A DNA stretch of 64,000 bases. It comes from Frigidibacter oleivorans (GTDB taxonomy: Bacteria > Pseudomonadota > Alphaproteobacteria > Rhodobacterales > Rhodobacteraceae). Within the stretch, counting starts at the first letter, position 1. Each line of letters opens with the position of its first letter. Below the pieces are notes generated by a model that saw only the letters and a program-made list of their open reading frames with translations, was not told the origin of the DNA and made no database searches. The DNA is taken from the NCBI RefSeq assembly GCF_003993775.1, contig NZ_RJRZ01000002.1:310001-374000 (forward strand), written 5' to 3'. The translations under genes were made by a program, and so were the position numbers. Positions 1 through 9,257 of this stretch are shown one piece after another.

Positions 1-509
1 CCCGCCTCGACCTTCTCCTCGCCGGTATAGCCGGTGAGGATGGCGACGATGTATTCCGGCCCGCCCATGCCGTTGACGATCTGGCTGATCCCGGTGCCGT
101 AGGGTCCGTGGAAGCCGGCCCGCGCCTTGGCCATCAGGCTGAGGTCGGGGCCCATGCCCTCGCCCGTGCGTTCGGGGAAGTGGTCGGTCGCCTCGCGCGG
201 GCGTTCCGTCCCGTCGGGCAGAACCACCGGGTCGAGGTTCGCGGCATAGGCGCGGACCTGGTCTTCCGGCAGGTGCGGCCCGCCTTCGTCGGCCAGCGTG
301 CGGATCGGCACGAATTTCATGCCGTGGCAGGCCGAGCAGACCTCGGTATAGACCTGCAGCCCGCGCTGCAGCTGGAATTCGTCGAAGGTGCCGAACGGCC
401 CCTCGAACGAGAAGGCGTGGTCGTGGATATGGCCTTCCTCGCCGGCGGCATGGGCCATTCCGGCGAAGGACAGGGCCGCGACGGCGGAGAGCGCGAGTTT
501 CCTCATCAT
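1..509 (-). CDS. petC: cytochrome c1 of the bc1 complex, partial (3' end beyond window)
   Basis: This is the membrane-anchored c-type heme subunit of the cytochrome bc1 complex, which passes electrons from the Rieske protein to soluble cytochrome c2. Reverse-strand translation from 509 gives a Sec signal peptide ([17 protein letters not shown], cleaved after AHA), then the heme-attachment motif CSACH in the context [13 protein letters not shown], about residues 45-55. It continues through [12 protein letters not shown] and GYTGEE to the window edge, so the C-terminal anchor and Met ligand are not visible. An SD-like GAGGA lies 8 nt before the ATG at 509; an in-frame ATG at 518 and a second at 506 are possible starts. 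The gap to petB is 11 nt, so it is the third gene of petABC. Confidence 0.95.
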   Translation of the reverse strand, partial: MMRKLALSAVAALSFAGMAHAAGEEGHIHDHAFSFEGPFGTFDEFQLQRGLQVYTEVCSACHGMKFVPIRTLADEGGPHLPEDQVRAYAANLDPVVLPDGTERPREATDHFPERTGEGMGPDLSLMAKARAGFHGPYGTGISQIVNGMGGPEYIVAILTGYTGEEKVEA

Positions 510-520
510 GTCAGGCATCC

Positions 521-1858
521 TCACTCGGCCGCGACGGTCTTGGTGCCGCCGACATTCGGGGCATAATGGGCGTTGAAGTCGTCCTCGATCGTGGCGGGGA
601 TCGGCAGCGGCTTCTCGATCACGCCGAGCAGCGGCAGCAGGATCAGGAAGTAGCTGAACCAGTAGGTCGCCCCGATCAGCGAGATCCAGGGATAGATCCC
701 GTCGGTGGGCATCGCGCCGACCCAGGTCAGCACCACGAAGTCGATGCAGAGCAGCAGGAACCACCACTTGAACATCGGCCGGTAGCGGCCCGAGCGCACC
801 GAGGAGGTGTCGAGCCAGGGCGCCAGCGCCATGACCGCGATCGCGCCGAACATCGCCAGCACGCCGAAGAACTTGGCATCGACGATGCCGAAGGTCACGA
901 ACTGCACCAGCTGCACCACCCAGACATCGGCGGTGAAGGCGCGCAGGATCGCGTAGAAAGGCAGGAAGTACCATTCCGGCACGATATGCGCGGGCGTCGC
1001 CAGCGGGTTCGCCTCGATATAGTTGTCGGGGTGGCCCAGGTAGTTCGGCATGAAGCCCACGATGGCGAAGAACACCATCAGGATCACCGCCAGCGCGAAG
1101 ACGTCCTTGATGACGTAATAGGGCCAGAAGGGCAGCGTGTCCTTCTGCGCCTCGGCCTTCGAGCCGCGGCGCACCTCGACCCCGGTGGGGTTGTTGTTGC
1201 CGGTGGTGTGGAAGGCCCAGATATGCACCGCCACCAGCGCCGCGATCACGAAGGGCAGCAGGTAATGCAGCGAGAAGAAGCGATTCAGCGTGGCATTGTC
1301 CACCGCCGGCCCGCCGAGCAGCCAGGTCTGCAGCGCGCCGCCGATGCCCGGGATCGCGCCGAAGAGGCCGGTGATCACCGTGGCGCCCCAGAAGGACATC
1401 TGGCCCCAGGGCAGCACATAGCCCATGAAGGCGGTGCCCATCATGCAGAGGTAGATCAGCATGCCGACGATCCACGTCACCTCGCGCGGGGCCTTGTAGC
1501 TGCCGTAATAGAGGCCGCGGAAGATGTGCAGGTAGACGGCGAAGAAGAACAGCGAGGCGCCGTTCGCGTGCAGGTAGCGCAGCATGTAGCCGCCGTTCAC
1601 GTCGCGCATGATATGTTCGACGCTGGCGAAGGCGAGGCTGACATGCGGCGTGTAGTGCATGACCAGCACGATGCCGGTGACGATCTGCAGCACGAGGCAG
1701 AAGACCAGCACGATGCCCCAGATCCACATCCAGTTGAGGTTCTTGGGCGTCGGGATCATCAGCGTGTCATAGACGAGGCTGACGATGGGAAGACGTTTGA
1801 ACAGCCATTTCTCGGCGCCCGTTCCGGGCTCGTAATGGTCGTGCGGAATACCGGCCAT
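521..1858 (-). CDS. petB: cytochrome b of the bc1 complex
   Basis: The 445-residue cytochrome b is the di-heme, quinol-oxidising transmembrane subunit of bc1. Visible hallmarks are the heme-ligand histidine pairs in [17 protein letters not shown] and [20 protein letters not shown], the Qo-site PEWY motif ([15 protein letters not shown]) and about eight hydrophobic helices. Its length matches Rhodobacter-type cytochrome b. The frame stays open upstream to 2017, but that part overlaps petA. ATG at 1858 follows GAGGAGGAA with ideal spacing and leaves 10 nt after the Rieske stop, so it is the start. This is the second gene of the petABC operon and is intact. Confidence 0.98.
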   Translation of the reverse strand: MAGIPHDHYEPGTGAEKWLFKRLPIVSLVYDTLMIPTPKNLNWMWIWGIVLVFCLVLQIVTGIVLVMHYTPHVSLAFASVEHIMRDVNGGYMLRYLHANGASLFFFAVYLHIFRGLYYGSYKAPREVTWIVGMLIYLCMMGTAFMGYVLPWGQMSFWGATVITGLFGAIPGIGGALQTWLLGGPAVDNATLNRFFSLHYLLPFVIAALVAVHIWAFHTTGNNNPTGVEVRRGSKAEAQKDTLPFWPYYVIKDVFALAVILMVFFAIVGFMPNYLGHPDNYIEANPLATPAHIVPEWYFLPFYAILRAFTADVWVVQLVQFVTFGIVDAKFFGVLAMFGAIAVMALAPWLDTSSVRSGRYRPMFKWWFLLLCIDFVVLTWVGAMPTDGIYPWISLIGATYWFSYFLILLPLLGVIEKPLPIPATIEDDFNAHYAPNVGGTKTVAAE

Positions 1859-1868
1859 CGTTTCCTCC

Positions 1869-2435
1869 TCAGCCCAGCAGGATGGTGGTTTCGTCCGAGA
1901 ACTGCGCGGTCGGCACCGGCAGGTTCTCGGGCGCGGGGCCGCGGCGGATGCGGCCGGCCGTGTCGTAATGCGAGCCGTGGCAGGGGCAGAACCAGCCGCC
2001 GAAATCGCCCGCGCCATTGCCGAGCGGCACGCAGCCCAGATGGGTGCAGACGCCCATCATCACCAGCCATTCGCCGGCCTCGTCCATGGTGCGGTGTTGG
2101 TCGGTTGCATCCGACGCCGCGTCGATATTGGCGTTGCGGGCATTGGTGTCGATCAGCTCCGACATCTGCACCGCGCGGCCCGCCTCGATCTCCTCGGGGG
2201 TGCGGCGGCGGATGAAGACCGGCTTGCCGCGCCACTTCACGGTCAGTTGTGTGCCGGTTTGCACCGCGCTGATGTCGACATAGATGGACGACAGCGCCTG
2301 CACGTCAGCCGAAGGGTTCATCTGGTTGACCAGCGTCCAGACCGCGGTTCCCGCTGCGACCGTGCCGGCGCCCGCCGTCGCGTAGTAGAGGAAATCCCTT
2401 CGGGTGGTGCCTGCGTGGTCGTCTGCGTGGGACAC
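1869..2435 (-). CDS. petA: Rieske iron-sulfur subunit of the bc1 complex
   Basis: This 188-residue protein is the [2Fe-2S] subunit that takes the first electron from quinol and hands it to cytochrome c1. It has a twin-arginine-like N-terminus ([13 protein letters not shown]) with one anchoring helix that normally stays uncleaved. The two cluster-binding boxes CTHLGC and CPCHGSH sit near residues 130-155 with the expected spacing. It is the first gene of petABC and is separated by 224 bp from the divergent outer-membrane protein gene, so the operon promoter must lie within 2436-2659. I could not identify convincing -35/-10 boxes there. Confidence 0.98.
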   Translation of the reverse strand: MSHADDHAGTTRRDFLYYATAGAGTVAAGTAVWTLVNQMNPSADVQALSSIYVDISAVQTGTQLTVKWRGKPVFIRRRTPEEIEAGRAVQMSELIDTNARNANIDAASDATDQHRTMDEAGEWLVMMGVCTHLGCVPLGNGAGDFGGWFCPCHGSHYDTAGRIRRGPAPENLPVPTAQFSDETTILLG

Positions 2436-2659
2436 GAGCCTTCTCCCTTCTCGGCCAGGGGACTGGCCAGATGCGGTACCGGGCCGCGAAAACGCAGCCC
2501 CTCGGGGCGGTTTTTAGCCGCAGCGCGCGGACCAGTCCAGAAGACAATCAGGCGCAGGTGAGGCACTTCGCCGCGCCGTGACATTGAATCCCTTGCAAGA
2601 GGGAACCACTTCGCATGTCAGGGTTTTCCTGCGATGGAAGAAAGCGAGGAGGTGGGGCG

Positions 2660-3319
2660 ATGACGGGAACGGGCAGAACGGCCGTCGGGGCGGCGGCACT
2701 GGCGACCGCGGCACTGGTGGCCATGCAGCCGGCCACGGCGCGGGCCGAGGTCGAGATCAGCCTCTATACCGGGTTCCAGGGCGCGATGGACAGCGATGTC
2801 AGCCGCAGCGGAGCCGGCAGCGAGGATATCAGCTGGGACGGGCGGTCCTTTGACATGCCGCCCTATTACGGGATCCGCGCGACCTGGTGGCGCCCGGACG
2901 GCTGGGGCTTCGGCGCCGAGGTGAATCACGCCAAGATCTATGCGAAGGATGCCGAGGATCACGGCTACGAGACGCTGGAATTCACCGACGGGATCAATTT
3001 CGTCACCGCCAACGTCTTCTACCGCTGGCAGGACCGCTGGGCCGGCTGGACACCCTATGTCGGCGGCGGCCTCGGCATCTCGGTGCCGCATGTCGAGGTG
3101 ACGCCGGTGGGCGGGTCGGACACCTTCGAATATCAGGTGACCGGGCCGGTGGTGCAGGCAGTGGCCGGGGTCAGCCGGCCGGTCAGCGAGCACTGGGCCG
3201 TCTTCGCGGAATACAAGGGCACCTGGTCCGACCACGAGGCCGACCTCGAGGATGACGAGACGCTGAAGACCGAGATCGTGACCCATGCGGTCAATATCGG
3301 GGTCAGCTACCGCTTCTGA
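2660..3319 (+). CDS. outer-membrane beta-barrel protein
   Basis: This 219-residue precursor is probably a small (eight-stranded type) outer-membrane beta-barrel. A Sec signal peptide (about residues 1-30, cleaved after ARA) precedes alternating aromatic/polar strands such as WTPYVGGGLGISVPH and WAVFAEYKGTW. The protein ends GVSYRF, the C-terminal Phe recognised by the Bam complex. The frame is open upstream to 2615, but ATG 2660 follows GAGGAGGTGG and begins the signal peptide, so I chose it. It stands alone, divergent from petABC and convergent with the GST gene. Family members act as porins, adhesins or lipid-A modifying enzymes; no catalytic motif is visible, so no specific role is assigned. 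Confidence 0.85.
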   Translation: MTGTGRTAVGAAALATAALVAMQPATARAEVEISLYTGFQGAMDSDVSRSGAGSEDISWDGRSFDMPPYYGIRATWWRPDGWGFGAEVNHAKIYAKDAEDHGYETLEFTDGINFVTANVFYRWQDRWAGWTPYVGGGLGISVPHVEVTPVGGSDTFEYQVTGPVVQAVAGVSRPVSEHWAVFAEYKGTWSDHEADLEDDETLKTEIVTHAVNIGVSYRF

Positions 3320-3351
3320 GCCGCACGAGGGCAGCGTGAAGCCCGGGGCGG

Positions 3352-3960
3352 TCAGGCCGGCCCGGTGCCGGTCATCGAGGGCCGGGCGGCGAAACCCGTG
3401 AACCAGCCCGCCAGCCGGTCGCGCCCCGCCGGCCAGTCGCGTGCCCCGTGCCGCAGGTCCAGATAGGCCAGCGCGCAGGCGGTGGCGATCTGGCCGATGT
3501 TCAGCTCCGGCGCCTCGATCCGCGCCATCCAGCGGTCCTCGATCACGTCGAGCGTGCGCGCGATCTTCTTCCACTGGCCTTCCACCCAGTCGAGCGAGCG
3601 GATCGGTTCCGGGCGCAGCCGGTCCTCGTAGACCATCAGCAGCGCCGCATCCATCATGCCGTCCGCCGCGGCCTCCAGCGTCATCAGATCCCATTGCGCA
3701 TCGCCGCTGCCGTAGAGCCCGGCCCCGGCGCGGGCATCGAGCCAGCGGCAGATGACCCGGCTGTCGAACAGGATCTGCCCCTCGGGGGTTTCCAGCGCCG
3801 GAACCTTGCCCAGCGGGTTGTGCGCGGCCACCGCCTCGTCCGGCGTCAGGGGCGTGCCGTTCGAGGGCACCAGCGTGATCGCCTCGGCCTGTCCGGTCTC
3901 GATCGCGGTGACCATCACCTTGCGGACATAGGGCGAGGTGGCGGAATGGAACAGGCGCAT
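3352..3960 (-). CDS. glutathione S-transferase family protein
   Basis: This is a 202-residue soluble GST-like protein. The thioredoxin-fold N-domain (residues 1-80) starts MRLFHSATSPYVRKV, with a Ser/Tyr cluster where bacterial GSTs bind or activate glutathione. It contains NPLGKVPAL with the cis-Pro, and FDSRVICRWLD at the glutathione gamma-glutamyl contact. The C-domain is all-helical. ATG at 3960 was chosen because it begins the fold exactly; the frame's upstream extension to 4014 is Arg/Ala-rich junk. It is transcribed in the same direction as mtaB-dapF but 89 bp downstream, so it could be a separate unit. Substrate unknown. Confidence 0.92.
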   Translation of the reverse strand: MRLFHSATSPYVRKVMVTAIETGQAEAITLVPSNGTPLTPDEAVAAHNPLGKVPALETPEGQILFDSRVICRWLDARAGAGLYGSGDAQWDLMTLEAAADGMMDAALLMVYEDRLRPEPIRSLDWVEGQWKKIARTLDVIEDRWMARIEAPELNIGQIATACALAYLDLRHGARDWPAGRDRLAGWFTGFAARPSMTGTGPA

Positions 3961-4049
3961 GGGGGATCTCCGGCGTTGCGCCGCGATCCTAGCCCGCCCG
4001 GCCCCGCCTGCCAACCGCCCCGCCTGCGAACCGCCCTGCCTGCCGACCG

Positions 4050-5318
4050 TCAGGCCAGCAGCCGCGCGCCGTCATGGCCCGCGATCCGGGCGGGGACGAT
4101 GGCGCCCTCGGGTTGGTCGCTGGCGAAGGCGACCTCGGTGAACTGCTCGGTCCGGCCCATGCGCGGCCCTTCGGTCAGCACGCGGTGCTGCCGCCCCGCC
4201 TGCGCCGCCAGATGCCGGACCAGCGCCGCGTCGCCCGCCGCGCGCAGCCGCGCCGCGCGCTCCTTCACCGCCGGGCCGCGAACCTGCGGCATCCGCGCCG
4301 CGGGCGTGCCCCGGCGCGGGCTGAAGGGGAAGACATGCAGGAAGGTCAGCCCGCAGTCCTCGACCAGCTTCAGCGAATTGTCGAACATCGCCTCGGTTTC
4401 GGTGGGGAAGCCCGCGATGATGTCGGCGCCGAAGACGATGTCGGGCCGCAGGCGCCGCGCCTCCTCGCAGAAGCGGATGGCATCGTCGCGCAGGTGGCGG
4501 CGCTTCATCCGCTTCAGGATCATGTCGTCGCCCGCCTGCAGCGACAGGTGCAGATGCGGCATCAGCCGGGGCTCGCCGGCGATGGCCAGCATCAGGTTGT
4601 CGTCGGCCTCGATCGAGTCGATCGAACTGATCCGCAGGCGCGGCAGGTCCGGCACCAGCCGCAGGATGCGCATCACCAGATCGCCGAGCCGCGGTTCCCC
4701 CGGCAGGTCCGCGCCCCACGATGTCAGGTCCACCCCGGTCAGCACCACCTCGGCGAAGCCCTTGCCGACCAGCCGCTTGATCTGTTCGATCACCACCCCT
4801 GCCGGGACCGACCGCGAATTGCCCCGCCCGAAGGGGATGATGCAGAAGGTGCAGCGATGGTCGCAGCCGTTCTGGACCTGCACATAGGCGCGGTGCCGGC
4901 CGAAGCCGTCGATCAGGTGGCCGGCGGTTTCCTTCACCGACATGATGTCGTCGACGCGGATCTTCTCGGTCGTGCCGATCAGGTCGGGCACGGCGAGGTC
5001 CCGGCGCAGGCCCGCCCAGGTGTCGGCCTGCATCTTTTCGTGGTTGCCGATCACCCGCGTCACCTCGGGCATGGCGGCGAAGGTCTCGGGTTCGGTCTGC
5101 GCGGCGCAGCCCGTCACGATCACCGGCGCGCCGGGATGTTCGCGCGACAGGCGGCGGATCTCCTGCTTGGCCTTGCGCACCGCCTCGGCCGTCACGGCAC
5201 AGGTGTTGACCACCACCGCGCCCGGCAGGCCGGCGGCGGCGGACAATTCCTTCATCGCCTCGGTCTCGTAGGCATTCAGCCTGCAGCCGAGGGTGGCGAA
5301 GACGGGGACCTGCGTCAT
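4050..5318 (-). CDS. mtaB: tRNA t6A37 methylthiotransferase MtaB (radical SAM)
   Basis: This 422-residue radical-SAM methylthiotransferase converts t6A to ms2t6A at position 37 of ANN-decoding tRNAs. The N-terminal UPF0004 domain carries the three auxiliary-cluster cysteines in [18 protein letters not shown] and TGCAAQT. The radical SAM cluster is CDHRCTFC (CxxxCxxC) near residue 150. MtaB-like features are the missing C-terminal extension of RimO and [12 protein letters not shown]. The true start is ATG 5318, which overlaps the dapF stop by four bases (ATGA), showing translational coupling. The frame upstream of 5318 inside dapF is a shadow. Confidence 0.93.
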   Translation of the reverse strand: MTQVPVFATLGCRLNAYETEAMKELSAAAGLPGAVVVNTCAVTAEAVRKAKQEIRRLSREHPGAPVIVTGCAAQTEPETFAAMPEVTRVIGNHEKMQADTWAGLRRDLAVPDLIGTTEKIRVDDIMSVKETAGHLIDGFGRHRAYVQVQNGCDHRCTFCIIPFGRGNSRSVPAGVVIEQIKRLVGKGFAEVVLTGVDLTSWGADLPGEPRLGDLVMRILRLVPDLPRLRISSIDSIEADDNLMLAIAGEPRLMPHLHLSLQAGDDMILKRMKRRHLRDDAIRFCEEARRLRPDIVFGADIIAGFPTETEAMFDNSLKLVEDCGLTFLHVFPFSPRRGTPAARMPQVRGPAVKERAARLRAAGDAALVRHLAAQAGRQHRVLTEGPRMGRTEQFTEVAFASDQPEGAIVPARIAGHDGARLLA

Positions 5319-6154
5319 CTGTGGCGGGCCAGGAAATCGGGTGTCAGCCAGCCGTCGAAGACATGCGCGGTGGGGCCGCTCATCCAGACGCCATCGTCGC
5401 GCCAGTCGATGTCGAGCGTGCCGCCATCCACGTCCACGGTGACGTGGCGCCCCGTCAGCCCGCGCAGATGCGCGGCGACGGCGGTGGCGCAGGTGCCCGA
5501 TCCGCAGGCCAGCGTGATGCCCGCGCCGCGTTCCCAGACCCGCATCCGCAGCCTGTCGGGCCCGGTGACGCTGGCGAATTCGACATTCGTCGCCTCGGGG
5601 AACAGCGGATCGCGTTCCATCGCGGCGCCGCGCGCGGCCACGTCCACCGCCTCGGCATCCGGGACGAAGAAGATGCAATGAGGGTTGCCCATGCCCACCG
5701 CCGCCGGATCGCCCGGCACGGGCAGGTGCAGCAGGTCGATCTCGCGCGCCACCGGCACGGCGGCCCAGTCGAGCACCGGCGCCCCCATGTTGACGCTGAC
5801 GAGCCCGTCCGCCCGGCGCAGCGCCTGCAGCATCCCCCGCGCGGTGCGCAGGCGCAGGCTGTCCTGCCCGGTCTCGCGCAGGAGGAAATCGCTGACGCAG
5901 CGGGTGGCATTGCCGCAGGCCCCTGCCTCGGACCCGTCGGCGTTCAGGAACTGCAGCGCGACATCGGCATCCGCGGCCGCGCGGATCACCGCCAGCTGGT
6001 CGAAGCCCACGCCCCGGTTGCGATCCGCCAGCGCACGCGCCAGCCGGGCCGTCACGGGGGCATCCGTGCGGCGCGCGTCGATCACCACGAAATCGTTGCC
6101 GGCGCCATGCATCTTCATGAACGGCAGGCCGGCGGGCTGGGCCGAGTCCTTCAT
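5315..6154 (-). CDS. dapF: diaminopimelate epimerase
   Basis: This 279-residue cofactor-independent racemase interconverts LL- and meso-diaminopimelate for lysine and peptidoglycan synthesis. Both catalytic cysteines are present: [11 protein letters not shown] near residue 75 and [11 protein letters not shown] near residue 215. The substrate-binding [12 protein letters not shown] is at the N-terminus. ATG 6154 (MKDSAQPAG) is preferred over 6184 because the longer frame only adds residues not seen in the family. The gene is coupled to mtaB by a 4-bp overlap and lies just upstream of, and divergent to, the tRNA-Lys gene. Confidence 0.96.
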   Translation of the reverse strand: MKDSAQPAGLPFMKMHGAGNDFVVIDARRTDAPVTARLARALADRNRGVGFDQLAVIRAAADADVALQFLNADGSEAGACGNATRCVSDFLLRETGQDSLRLRTARGMLQALRRADGLVSVNMGAPVLDWAAVPVAREIDLLHLPVPGDPAAVGMGNPHCIFFVPDAEAVDVAARGAAMERDPLFPEATNVEFASVTGPDRLRMRVWERGAGITLACGSGTCATAVAAHLRGLTGRHVTVDVDGGTLDIDWRDDGVWMSGPTAHVFDGWLTPDFLARHR

Positions 6155-6219
6155 GGCCGGGCATATACGCCCTTGACAGCGCATTTGCCAGTGGGCCGGA
6201 TTTTCCGTCCGATTTCCGC

Positions 6220-6248
6220 TTGACCTCGGTTCGCGAGCTTTCTAGATA
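6220..6248 (+). promoter_or_regulatory. sigma-70 type promoter of tRNA-Lys
   Basis: A -35 box TTGACC (6220-6225) and a -10 box TAGATA (6243-6248) are separated by exactly 17 bp. The expected start of transcription is only a few bases upstream of the tRNA 5' end at 6262. This is the clearest housekeeping promoter in the window. Confidence 0.75.
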
Positions 6249-6261
6249 CGCCCCCTGTGAT

Positions 6262-6337
6262 GGGCCCGTAGCTCAGTTGGTAGAGCAACTGACTTTTAAT
6301 CAGTGGGTCACAGGTTCGAATCCTGTCGGGCTCACCA
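6262..6337 (+). tRNA. tRNA-Lys (anticodon TTT)
   Basis: The 76-nt cloverleaf has a GGGCCCG/CGGGCTC acceptor stem with one G-U pair. The D-arm is GCTCAGTTGGTAGAGC, the anticodon arm CTGACTTTTAATCAG gives anticodon TTT, and the T-arm ACAGGTTCGAATCCTGT carries the invariant TTCGA. The discriminator is A and the CCA end is encoded. No attachment-site-like direct repeat of the 3' end was noticed nearby. Confidence 0.97.
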
Positions 6338-6347
6338 TCCTATCCGC

Positions 6348-6379
6348 AAGGGCCGCCGGCAGCGATGCCGGCGGCCCTT
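6348..6379 (+). terminator. hairpin downstream of tRNA-Lys
   Basis: A perfect 14-bp stem AAGGGCCGCCGGCA / TGCCGGCGGCCCTT closes on a GCGA (GNRA) tetraloop 10 nt after the tRNA. The T-tract after it is poor (GGGCATTTC), so it may act as a 3' processing barrier as well as a terminator. Confidence 0.7.
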
Positions 6380-6435
6380 GGGCATTTCGGCGACATGCTT
6401 GATCGAGCGGGCGAGTTCGGCGATGCTCGGCGCGT

Positions 6436-6459
6436 CTGCACGGTCGCATTTGCGTGCAG
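6436..6459. promoter_or_regulatory. inverted repeat upstream of orphan gene
   Basis: CTGCACG and CGTGCAG form 7-bp perfect arms separated by 10 bp, about 110 bp before the orphan CDS at 6571. It could be an operator or a chance dyad in a GC-rich leader; no regulator gene is adjacent. Confidence 0.2.
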
Positions 6460-6570
6460 GACATTCATCTTCTCGGCTTCGACCCGGCCCTGCCCCCGAT
6501 TTCGGCGCGGTCGCGGTCCGCATACAGACATTGGCGCGCCCCCGGCGTGGGGCCAGGATGAGGGTATCTC

Positions 6571-7638
6571 ATGCCACAGGGGCAGATTGCGCAGCCCGTC
6601 GGCATCCGGAACGGGATGACGCAGGTCGCGAACCGGGCCGTCGATCAGGTGCAGGTCATCGAGATGCTGATGGCGATTCCCGCCGCCAGCGGCGGGCGCC
6701 AGGGCCGGTGGGAGTTGCCGCCCCTGGTCAGCGAGCGGGTCTGTTCGCCCGACCTGCACCGCGCGATCGTCGACTTCCAGACGCTGTGGAAGCAGCGCGG
6801 CGAATTCCGGGTGGTCGATGGCGTGGTCGATCCGGGCGGAACCACCTTCACCAAGCTGCAGCGGCTGTCCTCGGGCGGGGCCGCCCCGCAGCCCGCGCCG
6901 CAGCCGGTGCCGCCGCAGGGCGTGCAGCCGACGCCCGAGCATTTCGCCGCCGTCACCTTCGATCCCCCGCTGTTCTATGGCCCCGCCGTCAAGATCTCGC
7001 TGACCGACCCCTATGTCTCGGGCGCGGTGCGGGTGCTGCTGGCGCCGTTGGGGGTTTCGGTCCCCATCGGATTCGATCTGGTGATCGGCGAGATGAAGGG
7101 CATCCGCAACGGCAAGCCGGGCGCGATGGCCGCGCTGCGGCCGGCCGGCTATCTGCTGGGCCTGACGCCGCGCCACGGGGCGGGGGGCACGCTGACGGCG
7201 GGCAAGCTGGCGGGGCTGGCGCGGTCGCGCGGCGCCAGCGCGACGATGGTCAAGTTCCTCGAGGCGCTGGCGAAGGAACTGGACAAGCTGCCCACCTCCT
7301 TCGCCGCCAATGCCGGGATCGGCGTGCTGGCCGCAAAGGGCTTTGCCAGCGTTTCGCAGATGAACGGGTTTTCGGGCGGCGCGGACGAGGCCTCCTTCGC
7401 GCTGGGGCTGGAGGGGGATTTCAAGGGCCTGTGGAAGCTGCTGCTGAAGGGGGTCGAACTGCAGGCCCTCGGCGCGCAGGCCTGGGAGATGCTGGCCCTG
7501 TTGCGGCAGCTGGCCGCGGACAAGACCAAGGCCATCGCCTGCCTGGACATTCCGGGGCTGAGCGCCGGGTTCGACATCGGCGCCGCCAAGGGGTCGGCCA
7601 GCTGGTACAGCATCGATCTGGACCGGCTGCTGCGCTGA
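6571..7638 (+). CDS. unrecognised protein with an N-terminal peptidoglycan-binding-like module
   Basis: I do not recognise this 355-residue protein as a whole. Residues about 20-100 resemble the short peptidoglycan-binding-like repeats seen in proteins linked to type VI secretion and cell-wall targeting: a helix with IVDFQTLWK followed by VVDGVVDPGGTTFTKL. A Pro/Gln linker (about 105-120) leads to a 230-residue domain rich in Gly/Ala/Leu (GVSVPIGFDLVIG, LEGDFKGLWKLLLKG) with no catalytic signature I can name. There is no signal peptide. ATG 6571 has GAGGGT 6 nt upstream. It is an isolated gene, tail-to-tail with the serine protease (6-bp gap). Codon use is like its neighbours, so the frame is probably real. 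Confidence 0.7.
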   Translation: MPQGQIAQPVGIRNGMTQVANRAVDQVQVIEMLMAIPAASGGRQGRWELPPLVSERVCSPDLHRAIVDFQTLWKQRGEFRVVDGVVDPGGTTFTKLQRLSSGGAAPQPAPQPVPPQGVQPTPEHFAAVTFDPPLFYGPAVKISLTDPYVSGAVRVLLAPLGVSVPIGFDLVIGEMKGIRNGKPGAMAALRPAGYLLGLTPRHGAGGTLTAGKLAGLARSRGASATMVKFLEALAKELDKLPTSFAANAGIGVLAAKGFASVSQMNGFSGGADEASFALGLEGDFKGLWKLLLKGVELQALGAQAWEMLALLRQLAADKTKAIACLDIPGLSAGFDIGAAKGSASWYSIDLDRLLR

Positions 7639-7644
7639 CCGCGC

Positions 7645-8460
7645 TCAGCCCGGCCCCGCCTCGCATTCGACAAAGAGCGTGATCGCGGCGGCCAGTTCGG
7701 CCAGCGCCTCGGGCGGCAGCGGCTCGACGGCGCCGCCGACCTGCGGCATCACCCCGTTCTGGGCGAGGAAATGCTGCGCCGCCTCGCCCCGGATCGCGAA
7801 ATTGACGTTCTGGGGGATATCGCCCAGTTCCGCCGCCACCAGCTGCGCGTCGAGCTTCGCCACCACGACGCCCACCACCTCGCCCCTCGCGTTCAGCGCG
7901 GGGCCGCCGGAATTGCCCGGCTGCACCGGGGCCGAGATCTGCATCTCGTCGCGGTTCGCGCCGAGCCCGGTCAGCCCGGTGACGGCGCCGCGGGTGACGT
8001 TCAGCCCGTCGAGCAGCCCGGCCAGCGGAAAGCCCGCCACGGTGACGTCGCTGTTCAGGGGCGCGGGCCGCGGGGCGAAGCGCGCCACCGGCCCGGCTGC
8101 CGCGCCCCGCAACAGCGCAAGATCCAGCACCGGGTCCTCGGCGACAAGTTCCGCCTGCCGGCCGTCAACGCGGATACCGGCGCAGCCGTCGATCACGTGC
8201 TGGTTGGTCAGGACATGGCCCTCGGCCGTCACGGCAAAGCCGGTGCCCGTGGCGCTGACCGGAGGCTGCGCCGAGTGAGTGGTGTCGTCCGGGGCGATGA
8301 CGGGGGCGAGGTCGGCGCCGGGCCGGATCGGCGTGCCGAGCGCGACCAGCGCACCCGGGTCCGGCGCGGCCCCGACGGGCGACCCGAGAGGGGTCTGCGC
8401 CAATGCCTGCGGCGCGGCGAGGCAGACAAGGGTCAGGGCACGAAGGGGGCGTCGGAACAT
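7645..8460 (-). CDS. secreted trypsin-like (S1) serine protease
   Basis: This 271-residue exported protease has a signal peptide (residues 1-21, ending LAAPQALAQ). The chymotrypsin-fold triad is visible: His in VLTNQHVIDGC, Asp in DPVLDLALLRG, and the nucleophile Ser in QPGNSGGPALN. No PDZ domain follows, so it is a stand-alone S1 domain rather than a full HtrA/DegP. It probably acts in the periplasm. ATG 8460 was chosen over 8481 because it starts the signal peptide and has AGGTG upstream. It sits 113 bp from the TetR gene, which points the same way. Confidence 0.88.
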   Translation of the reverse strand: MFRRPLRALTLVCLAAPQALAQTPLGSPVGAAPDPGALVALGTPIRPGADLAPVIAPDDTTHSAQPPVSATGTGFAVTAEGHVLTNQHVIDGCAGIRVDGRQAELVAEDPVLDLALLRGAAAGPVARFAPRPAPLNSDVTVAGFPLAGLLDGLNVTRGAVTGLTGLGANRDEMQISAPVQPGNSGGPALNARGEVVGVVVAKLDAQLVAAELGDIPQNVNFAIRGEAAQHFLAQNGVMPQVGGAVEPLPPEALAELAAAITLFVECEAGPG

Positions 8461-8573
8461 GGCGGCACCTGGTTGCGGCACCCGCAGCGTTGCACCGGCG
8501 CGGAACGTCTGGCAATCGCCGATGCAGTGTTCGGCCCGAGACTGCGACCCTTCGGGCGGCGCCGTCCCCGGGA

Positions 8574-9146
8574 TCAGGTGCCGCAGGCGCGGTCGAGCAG
8601 GCGGCGCAGCGTGACGAAGATCTGCGGTTGCGGCCCGTCGGGGCAGGGATCGCCGCCGGTCAGGCGCAAGAGGTTCAGCCCCTCGCAGGCCAGGTAGACG
8701 ACGCGCGCGGTTTCCGGATCGTTGCAGCGGGCGAACATGGCGGCCACCGCGTCGCGGAAATCGCAGACGGGTTGCATGAACTCCGGATCCTCCAGCATCG
8801 CCGCCAGCACGCCCGAGGCGGGGCGTTCGCAGCAGGTGAAGTTCTGCTCCATCAGGTCGAGATAGGCCCGCGCCCCGTCGATGGCATTGCCCTCGCCCGA
8901 CAGGGCGCCGGGGGCATGATCCTCGACGAAGCGGCGCATCGTGGTCATCTTGTCGGCGACCAGCGCCGCCAGCAGCGCGTGCCGGCTGGGGAAGTGATAC
9001 AGCAGCCCGCCTTTCGACACGCCCGCCCTTGCGGCCACCGCGTCCAGCGATAGGCTCGCCGCACCTGCATCGCGCGCTATGTCTCCGGCTGCTTCCAGCA
9101 GCCTTCGGCGTGTATCCGTGGCGTTGCGGTGCCGGGGTATGTTCAC
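8574..9146 (-). CDS. TetR-family repressor of the adjacent RND efflux operon
   Basis: This is a 190-residue TetR regulator. The N-terminal helix-turn-helix is SLDAVAARAGVSKGGLLYHF (about residues 30-50), followed by a ligand-binding helical domain with a CC pair (NFTCCERPASG) that might sense oxidants or metals. No in-frame ATG exists near the fold start. GTG at 9146 with AGGAG 10 nt upstream is the likely start (VNIPRHRNATDTRRRLLEAA). It is divergent from the adaptor gene at 9258, with a perfect palindrome in between, which is the classic AcrR-acrAB arrangement. Inducer unknown. Confidence 0.9.
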   Translation of the reverse strand: MNIPRHRNATDTRRRLLEAAGDIARDAGAASLSLDAVAARAGVSKGGLLYHFPSRHALLAALVADKMTTMRRFVEDHAPGALSGEGNAIDGARAYLDLMEQNFTCCERPASGVLAAMLEDPEFMQPVCDFRDAVAAMFARCNDPETARVVYLACEGLNLLRLTGGDPCPDGPQPQIFVTLRRLLDRACGT

Positions 9147-9166
9147 GAGTCGTATGCTCCTGGTTA

Positions 9167-9189
9167 TTGACTTTACCGTCTGGACGGTA
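9167..9189. promoter_or_regulatory. TetR operator overlapping the RND promoter
   Basis: TACCGTC-TG-GACGGTA (9174-9189) is a perfect 7-bp inverted repeat, the type bound by AcrR-like TetR dimers. It lies right after a -35-like TTGACT (9167-9172), so repressor binding would block the pump promoter. It is 27 bp from the repressor start, so autorepression is likely too. Confidence 0.75.
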
Positions 9190-9257
9190 CAGTTACTGCC
9201 CCGGGATGGAAAGAAACATGTGCGGGATGGGTTCCCGCCGAACGGGCGGAGTGTCCT

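Noticed and set aside
2495-2515. GCCCC/GGGGC hairpin followed by GGTTTTT as a terminator
   Set aside because: It lies in the divergent promoter gap between petA and the outer-membrane protein gene, where no + strand transcript is expected to end; probably chance.
6338-6570. Integrated element at the tRNA-Lys 3' end
   Set aside because: No integrase gene and no second copy of the tRNA 3' sequence was noticed downstream; the sequence after it holds only the terminator-like hairpin and a leader.
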